Below the pieces are notes generated by a model. That model was not told the origin of the DNA. It saw nothing but the letters and a program-made list of their open reading frames with translations, and made no database searches. Of a DNA stretch of 64,000 bases, positions 59,101-64,000 are shown in pieces. The translations under genes and the position numbers were made by a program. The first letter of the stretch is position 1, and each line of letters begins with the position of its first letter. The stretch is from a virus: IMG/VR virus record IMGVR_UViG_3300043172_000501, positions 32,657-96,656 of that record; one strand, written 5' to 3'.

Positions 59101-59243
59101 TCGGATGGTTCGGACCAGGTGCAGAATGGAAAGAATATTTTGATGTAGTCGATTTAACGTCTGCATTATTCGATGCTCCAGTAAATAATACTATGGAGAA
59201 ATTTTTAGATACAGAATGGCCCGAAGAGCCATTCCCTGAATAG
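56133..59243 (+). CDS. Large baseplate/tail fibre-region protein
   Basis: The 1036-residue protein from ATG 56133 (GGAG upstream) is rich in Trp, Ser, Thr and Asn, with beta-rich repeats and a LamG-like middle (about 490-600; LAINSTTKASVDFG and YSFQGLFREAVVFADALSDE). It lies between the wedge and fibre genes, so it probably connects fibres to the baseplate. I do not recognise a named family over the full length. Confidence 0.6.
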   Translation: MPNPYLHWDVAENHNLHVTASNGPLIVDENRNKSLLAQLVAIQSQEVLATDATVGYFQQFEVVDDAQPNTGIKISQYQYMPVGLNYSIANPADSEPQMHDYSNPFGSLGLSIPYGLIGYRASLRGWVATAAESNLQCNVIVKWEDGKGTRLSGSARGGYTGHGLVAYNMKADDADYVFMSAHGKRPTTDTDWANSAMMASPAGVVSLGTPIVNNNVSGDKIRIVSSGGEPLWDIKIDQDLNDTDTWTNLFNTSQDLTSELITAEKNYLALTAELFAGSALIRDWAEPPLTAETFFNYIEVSQFEPWVIDKSSWGLEDWDNYMSWLTGSTTSYSLERRMPQKDLRHIPLGEEGSPTTLRKSDSDLGICLEFNDKTYLIAQPAWDIPSTAIPSNLVNIAVCDDSSYGADAPMTAVGKFKLQNMVNWTDEVDILGAGDWHASVPSSANGMGIFWRQTGGSGEGELVARAWHSISSSWKEAITPFNAEDHNDKAIELAMIWTGARGSDADKSDNTLSLAINSTTKASVDFGEGLALIGTEFFTIGSKRSFSLTQTGYSFQGLFREAVVFADALSDESLLSAFNNTTTEFINPSFELPDESRRPGEALSWIWESLQQAGGWADFNEYDQRLRQWATATENFGAGFFYSHEWRYTDEAERLSATGFIAGDVNKSAYQVSNDTMWKLINNSPATWVQVEISSNEAWIDNLSDVETNATLFNEGVGVFETIQELFAIWKWGAIQGTPWLDSYTFTSPATDNPPIGWSGYAFDIDSDFPLTLEQFNESWGSDPFTTNFGWNAVPAQNGKFHSNAIEFPVTILPNKNQLLVKYTEASEVDRFKILTMTPGEYASATELATMVDTQWQSEIPSGNNIEVVPWIKENESGISFQWDGTSTTLRGVGLGTVERTKNNDVRETIGLTSLSASTVPSDVKFPAEFYADDLPSGIIITDTFLIDSWSQYIFLSTSDPNIASDFAKDYTLYAATFDSTTILELLTLVGWFGPGAEWKEYFDVVDLTSALFDAPVNNTMEKFLDTEWPEEPFPE

Positions 59244-59255
59244 TAGGAGGAATAA

Positions 59256-59993
59256 ATGGGACAAGCTGATTGGAACAATTTAAACGATTCAATAAGTGCC
59301 GCAAGTCTCGCCAGAGGCGTTACTGCAGGAATCCAAGGACCAGCAGGCGGAAACGGTTTCGTTTACGGATATAATTCATTAGATGGAACAGTATCAGGAG
59401 CCCATGGCAAATATGTTGATCTATCAAATTTCGCACCGACCGGCACTGGACTTTCTGTTCCAGATGGAGGTGGCTCAGTTCGTGGATGTGTTCAAAGGAC
59501 CGCATCTCCAAATAATACAGGATTTACTCCAATGTTGTTTTTCTGTGCACAAGGAGGACCACCCTCTGTAAATGACGCTGCTTACATTTTAGGATTATCA
59601 GACGCTGACCCGTATGAAATCGTATTAGCTAAAGCTCCAATAGTGTCTGGCATTGTTGATTCAGATGAGAATGTAACAATATTGAGAAGGTCTTCAGCTC
59701 AATACGCTATCGGCGATAATCTTTGGCACCACTTACGTTTAGACGCAATTGTAGAACCAAACGGCGATGTTCTTCTGAAATGTTTTAGTAATGATCTAGC
59801 ACAAAATCCAATTGGTTCTGCACCTGATTGGCAGACAATTCAAGGCATAAGTGATTTCATTGATGACGCAATACAAATCAATACCGGTTCCGCTCCTCTC
59901 TGGGGAGGATACATGGGATTTGCATTTACATTTGCCGCATCACTAAATAGGCGAGGCGCATTTGACGCATTAGAAGCATACAGGACTACTTAA
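59256..59993 (+). CDS. Tail fibre-region protein
   Basis: Two hundred and forty-five residues. A helical start is followed by GIQGPAGGNGFVYGYNSLDG and beta-rich sequence (RLDAIVEPNGDVLLKCFSND), suggesting a lectin-like sandwich. AGGAGG lies upstream. It overlaps the next gene by one base. Confidence 0.5.
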   Translation: MGQADWNNLNDSISAASLARGVTAGIQGPAGGNGFVYGYNSLDGTVSGAHGKYVDLSNFAPTGTGLSVPDGGGSVRGCVQRTASPNNTGFTPMLFFCAQGGPPSVNDAAYILGLSDADPYEIVLAKAPIVSGIVDSDENVTILRRSSAQYAIGDNLWHHLRLDAIVEPNGDVLLKCFSNDLAQNPIGSAPDWQTIQGISDFIDDAIQINTGSAPLWGGYMGFAFTFAASLNRRGAFDALEAYRTT

Positions 59994-61120
59994 TGGGTAC
60001 ATGGTTTGAAAAGCAAAGAGGTATCAATTCTGGTCGTATAACCCCTGCCATTGTTGAGCCAACTGAAGGTGATAAAGTTTTCGTCCTCGGGCAAGAAGAT
60101 CCTATTGAGCCATCAATTATCAGTATTGGTGACTATACCTCAGTGAAACAAGTTGTTGATTTAACAGGTTACGATTTCGTAAACGCTACATTCAACACAC
60201 TTGGACAGACAGCTCAAGCCATACCACTTGATACTGCTTTGTGGTCACCAGACGATGCAGAAATTATGCGTTTTGAAATGTCAGAACCAGGCACAACTTG
60301 CGCCAACTCAATAAGCGGAGGCGCTTCTATTGCTGATAGCCCGAGTGTAGGTCACTCAGTCGAAGAGTACTCAGGCGCAGATAAAATTTGTCGAGAATCA
60401 TTTGCTGCAAGTTCTCCAGGTTCAATAAGCGGAATCAATACACCAGCCATGTCTCCAAGTGCAAGCGCATCCCTACCTAAAGCAACACTTCAGTTCTGGG
60501 CAAAGATACACTGGAGTCAAATGACCTCATTCGGTCAATATGAGTACATACAGATAGGCGAATACTTTACAGGAACAGGATTCGCCCTAGCTATCATAAT
60601 AGACGGAGGCGGAGTCAAAACTTTTGATGGTGTCGGCTCGATGGGCATGGGACCGTTGACGTCTATCTTTAGCAGAACCACTGAAGTAGGCACATGGGAA
60701 ATGTTTACGTTTGTTTATGATTCTGACTTTCCATCGACAAACGGAGCGTGGAAGATTTACATAAATGATCAATACATCGGACAAGCAGATATTGTAGTTC
60801 CAGGTGATTTAGTTTTGCCAGCATTAGGCGAACTTATAAGTTTTAGCGGTTTTAGAATACCCGGAGAACTAGGACCTGTTAGGCTCTTACAAAGAGCGAT
60901 GAGCCCAATAGAAATAATGCAGTCCCACGCAGATTCAACATCAGGATCAACCTTCCAAGAAACAAAGTGGGTTCAACAAATTTTAATAAATAATGTTATC
61001 TACGCCGAACGAGAGATTATCGGCAACGAACAACGCACATGGACAGATTTTATCGCACCAGTTAGAAAGCTTGAAGGGAACCAAGAAGTTGAGTTCAAGC
61101 TTATACTTTTAGAAGCATAA
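59993..61120 (+). CDS. LamG/concanavalin-like tail protein
   Basis: Three hundred and seventy-five residues. The middle (about 160-300: KATLQFWAKIHWSQM, TWEMFTFVYDSDFPSTNG and AWKIYINDQYIGQADI) has the signature of a LamG/concanavalin-like sandwich, a carbohydrate-binding fold common in tail fibres. N-terminal part contains GDYTSVKQVVDLTGYDFVNA. Receptor binding is plausible. Confidence 0.55.
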   Translation: MGTWFEKQRGINSGRITPAIVEPTEGDKVFVLGQEDPIEPSIISIGDYTSVKQVVDLTGYDFVNATFNTLGQTAQAIPLDTALWSPDDAEIMRFEMSEPGTTCANSISGGASIADSPSVGHSVEEYSGADKICRESFAASSPGSISGINTPAMSPSASASLPKATLQFWAKIHWSQMTSFGQYEYIQIGEYFTGTGFALAIIIDGGGVKTFDGVGSMGMGPLTSIFSRTTEVGTWEMFTFVYDSDFPSTNGAWKIYINDQYIGQADIVVPGDLVLPALGELISFSGFRIPGELGPVRLLQRAMSPIEIMQSHADSTSGSTFQETKWVQQILINNVIYAEREIIGNEQRTWTDFIAPVRKLEGNQEVEFKLILLEA

Positions 61121-61130
61121 GGAGAATGAC

Positions 61131-64000
61131 ATGCCATTAACACCATTACTAGGAATCGAATACCCAGCAGAACTTGAAGATCCGTTTTGGGATACAATAT
61201 CAACTAAAACTTTTGTTGGTTTTGACTCATGGATTCAAGCTAACGCAGAAGACAAAAGCGCAGTTCTAGTTGGAGAAATAACGTTTGATTTACCCACTAA
61301 TAAATTAACATGGACAAGTCCAGTCTACATCGCAAACCCGAGGCAAGATGGAATAATTACCATAGCCCCAGGAAACATAACAATCGCTGACGGTCAATTT
61401 GCCTATGTCACAGTTTCGCAACGTCCATATCAAGCAGAGACACTAACTGTTTCAGTTGGACCCCCACCTTTAACCGGAATAAATATTATCCCTATAGCTT
61501 TTCGCAAAGGAAACGATGTCCAAATAAAAGGACAAACCGGTGGCAGTTCAACATATTCAAATATCGATTTTAGTCTACCCGCTCCAGGGTATAAAGATAT
61601 GCGTCTTGAATGGGATACAGCAAATAATTGCCCTACATTTTATAATGATATAACTGATGTTAAACACCAGATAGGACGTGAAGCGTGGGTACGTTCATAT
61701 AATAATTCAGGTATAGATATTTCAAATGGTGATGTTGTCTATATTTCAGGTTCAATTGAAATTAGTGGTGAGTGGGTACCAACAATTGCAAAAGCAAAAG
61801 CTGATGATTATGCAAAAAGCGGTGTATTAGGTGTCGCAACAACTGATATTGATGATGGTGCACAAGGTGAAGTTACTGAATTTGGCAAAGTTAATGATAT
61901 AAACACAATAAGTTTTAATAATGGTGATATTCTTTATTTAAGTACAACATTAGGTGAACTGACAAATACACGCCCAATATTTCCAGCAAAACCAATTATA
62001 ATTGGTAACTGTTTAGAATCCCACGCAACGACTGGTTCAATTCAAGTTATAATTAAAAACGATCAATATGATTATGAATTTGATGGTACAGCAATTGAAA
62101 GGCAAGATACATTTGTCATTGAAGATAGTGGCACAGTTTATGCTGAGGTTGAACTTGATGGTGGCGGTGATTTACCTGTTCAATTATTAGGGCAAGTCTA
62201 TTTAATAGATTGTACAGGTGGTGCTGGTGTTGGTGGTCGTGCACGGGTCGCACTGACAGCTGGTACTGATTCAGAATTACAATTTAATTTTGTCTATGCT
62301 GAAATTGTTGGTGGTGTGGCTACATTAAAATCAAGTGTTACAGCACCAGTTTCTAATTATGCATTTTTATCATTTGTTTCAATTTGGAGTGCTGCAAAAA
62401 CTGCGACTGATGGTGCTGCTTTACATCAACGTTCAACTGATGCAAAAGAACATAATGGCGTTGGCAGGATTGCACACATTGATGCAAAATTAAGGCAATT
62501 GGGTACAAGTTGGTCAACTGGTGTTACACCGACGGCAACCATTACAACACAAGGTGGCGCAGTTGATGATCTCAAAATTGAGACAACAATGGGTTTGGTT
62601 TGGCAGTTACACCCTCAAATATTCCCGGTAAAAGATACATCAGTTGGAGGTGTTTATGTTGCAAATGCTTCAGGGTTAGGCACATTAACCAAATATCAAA
62701 AGATAACAAATTTAAATGAATGCCTTGAAGATGTTGCTGGTAACAGCCTATCAGGTACAAGGTTTAATTTAACTTTATGGGGTGCTATAAATAAAACAAG
62801 TGGTGAATGTAAGCTTTATATCAATTTACCTTCAGGTGAATACAGTTCTGATGATGACGCCTATTATGATGTAGGTCAAACAGCAATTACATCAGTGGAA
62901 CGTGCTGTTTTTAGTACTGCATTTTTAATTGCACGTATCCCAATAAGGCATAGGACATTAAACAATGGCACTTTAAGTTTTATAAATCCAGCTGGCTTAT
63001 CTGAAATTATACCATTACTAGGTACTGTTCTCGGTGGCAGTGCATCAGGTGGCGCGGGTAGTGGAGGTGGTGCTTCAACTTTGAATCAGTTGACCGATGT
63101 GGAGATTACAGCACCTACCAGTGGTGAGATCTTAGAATACAATGGTTTGATTTGGGAGAACGTTGCCGGAGTTAATGCAACTAGTTTACAAACTGTACCT
63201 ATACCTGTACCTGCTGTTGATGAGTTAGCAAATGATACACATAATGTTTTGAAGTATTTTCAAAATCTAATTGAGTATCCAGAAGATTTAACACAGGTAG
63301 AGTGGACAAAAACTGGTGTTGCAATCAGTGGAACAACTGGTATAGTTGCTAGTGGTTCCACAACAACACAACGCATAGCAAGTGTTATTAGTTCAATGGA
63401 AATTGGTGAATTATACACCATTAGATTAAGGGTAGAAGGGGGGAATTTGGACTGGATGTCAATCTACCCACCTTATAATGTAGCATCCTCACTATGTTAT
63501 TTTGATATTACCAACAGCACCATAGGTACAACCCCAACAACAGAAAATCAAAAGATAGTTACACATGAAGGTACTATACAAGACCTGTTTGTAGAATTTA
63601 CAGCGGATGCAATAAGTAGTATTCTATATGCTAGGGTTACAGATGGGGATAATGTAACTAATGGGACAGGTGATGGATTAGCAATATCAGCAAATATATT
63701 AGAAACTCAAATTTATAAAGGCACTATTGAACAATGGGGGCAATTCCCATACCGTAACAACGGTGCAATCGCAGAACTTGGCACACAAGAATACATTCTT
63801 GAAACTGATGGAATAGCAGGTATTGAAGTATTAAAACCATTACCCCACAAATCAGATATAAACGGTAAAGTTGGTGCTTTTAAGTATTTGCAGAACTTTG
63901 TTGAAGCTAGTGAAAAAATAAATGATTTGTCAGCATGGGAACAAAGAAACTCAGTTGTATCAGATCCTAATGATTTTGTAGCTGATAGTTCAACAAGTTT
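61131..64000 (+). CDS. Tail fibre protein, 3' end outside window
   Basis: The frame from ATG 61131 (AAGGAGA upstream) is open to the window edge, giving at least 956 residues. The first ~165 residues resemble the preceding tail genes in codon style. A known fibre module follows (EAWVRSYNNSGIDISNGDVVYISG, then GVLGVATTDIDDGAQGEVTEFG and GDILYLSTTLGELTNT, partly quoted). A Gly-rich hinge (GGSASGGAGSGGG) leads to LNQLTDVEITAPTSGEILEY, another recurrent fibre repeat. Base and codon use shift toward T-ending codons from about 61.6 kb, suggesting module exchange. Confidence 0.8.
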   Translation, partial: MPLTPLLGIEYPAELEDPFWDTISTKTFVGFDSWIQANAEDKSAVLVGEITFDLPTNKLTWTSPVYIANPRQDGIITIAPGNITIADGQFAYVTVSQRPYQAETLTVSVGPPPLTGINIIPIAFRKGNDVQIKGQTGGSSTYSNIDFSLPAPGYKDMRLEWDTANNCPTFYNDITDVKHQIGREAWVRSYNNSGIDISNGDVVYISGSIEISGEWVPTIAKAKADDYAKSGVLGVATTDIDDGAQGEVTEFGKVNDINTISFNNGDILYLSTTLGELTNTRPIFPAKPIIIGNCLESHATTGSIQVIIKNDQYDYEFDGTAIERQDTFVIEDSGTVYAEVELDGGGDLPVQLLGQVYLIDCTGGAGVGGRARVALTAGTDSELQFNFVYAEIVGGVATLKSSVTAPVSNYAFLSFVSIWSAAKTATDGAALHQRSTDAKEHNGVGRIAHIDAKLRQLGTSWSTGVTPTATITTQGGAVDDLKIETTMGLVWQLHPQIFPVKDTSVGGVYVANASGLGTLTKYQKITNLNECLEDVAGNSLSGTRFNLTLWGAINKTSGECKLYINLPSGEYSSDDDAYYDVGQTAITSVERAVFSTAFLIARIPIRHRTLNNGTLSFINPAGLSEIIPLLGTVLGGSASGGAGSGGGASTLNQLTDVEITAPTSGEILEYNGLIWENVAGVNATSLQTVPIPVPAVDELANDTHNVLKYFQNLIEYPEDLTQVEWTKTGVAISGTTGIVASGSTTTQRIASVISSMEIGELYTIRLRVEGGNLDWMSIYPPYNVASSLCYFDITNSTIGTTPTTENQKIVTHEGTIQDLFVEFTADAISSILYARVTDGDNVTNGTGDGLAISANILETQIYKGTIEQWGQFPYRNNGAIAELGTQEYILETDGIAGIEVLKPLPHKSDINGKVGAFKYLQNFVEASEKINDLSAWEQRNSVVSDPNDFVADSSTS

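Noticed and set aside
1-64000. CRISPR array, insertion sequence or integrase
   Set aside because: No regularly spaced repeats, transposase motifs or recombinase motifs were noticed in any frame; the HNH gene is the only mobile element recognised.

Overview
The window is a contiguous stretch of a double-stranded DNA bacteriophage (or prophage) with a contractile tail. Every supported gene is on the + strand. Genes are tightly packed, often with ATGA or TGATG overlaps, and the DNA is AT-rich with frequent AGA arginine codons. The structural core is unambiguous: large terminase, portal, MuF-type head morphogenesis protein, XkdF-like prohead protease, HK97-fold major capsid protein, head-tail connectors, sheath, tube, tape measure, LysM and hub baseplate proteins, gp5/gpV-like spike, gp25-like wedge, gpJ-like wedge and tail fibre proteins. 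The host cannot be named. Shine-Dalgarno starts and sigma-70-like promoters indicate a bacterium, and the Asp/Thr/Ser-rich lipoprotein with a DUF1566-like end is a style I associate with Myxococcota and related groups, which is only a weak hint.

Layout. 1-3.4 kb: a possible DNA hypermodification locus with a glycosyltransferase (cut by the window edge), a DpdA-like transglycosylase and two tandem ParB/Srx-fold paralogues. 3.4-6.6 kb: a strong promoter, a membrane-associated HEXXH protein, SSB, a DUF433-like protein, an adenine methyltransferase and an HNH endonuclease. 6.5-15.9 kb: about thirty small accessory genes, mostly unknown, including zinc-ribbon, ASCH-like, MazG-like, DUF3268-like and short membrane proteins, ending with a helix-turn-helix protein that may be the small terminase. 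15.87-16.17 kb: a non-coding control region with paired AACCGTT repeats, a second copy of the promoter module, a six-codon ORF and a tRNA-like minihelix. 16.2-23.4 kb: further accessory genes, including a lipoprotein that overlaps a second ORF in another frame, an SH3-like family, DUF7694-like and tandem DUF6527-like proteins, and two promoter-plus-terminator units that look like small RNA genes. 23.5-64 kb: late genes behind a promoter with an inverted repeat: RuvC-like resolvase, wHTH/zinc protein, terminase, head, neck, tail, baseplate and fibres.

How it works together. The late block follows assembly order: packaging motor and portal, capsid maturation, connectors, sheath/tube, tape measure with its chaperone, baseplate hub and spike, wedges, then fibres. 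The chaperone appears to have a -1 frame extension. The last gene runs off the window and changes base and codon style part-way, as expected for an exchanged host-recognition module. No integrase, repressor, DNA polymerase, CRISPR array or complete tRNA was recognised, and no lysis cassette could be assigned.
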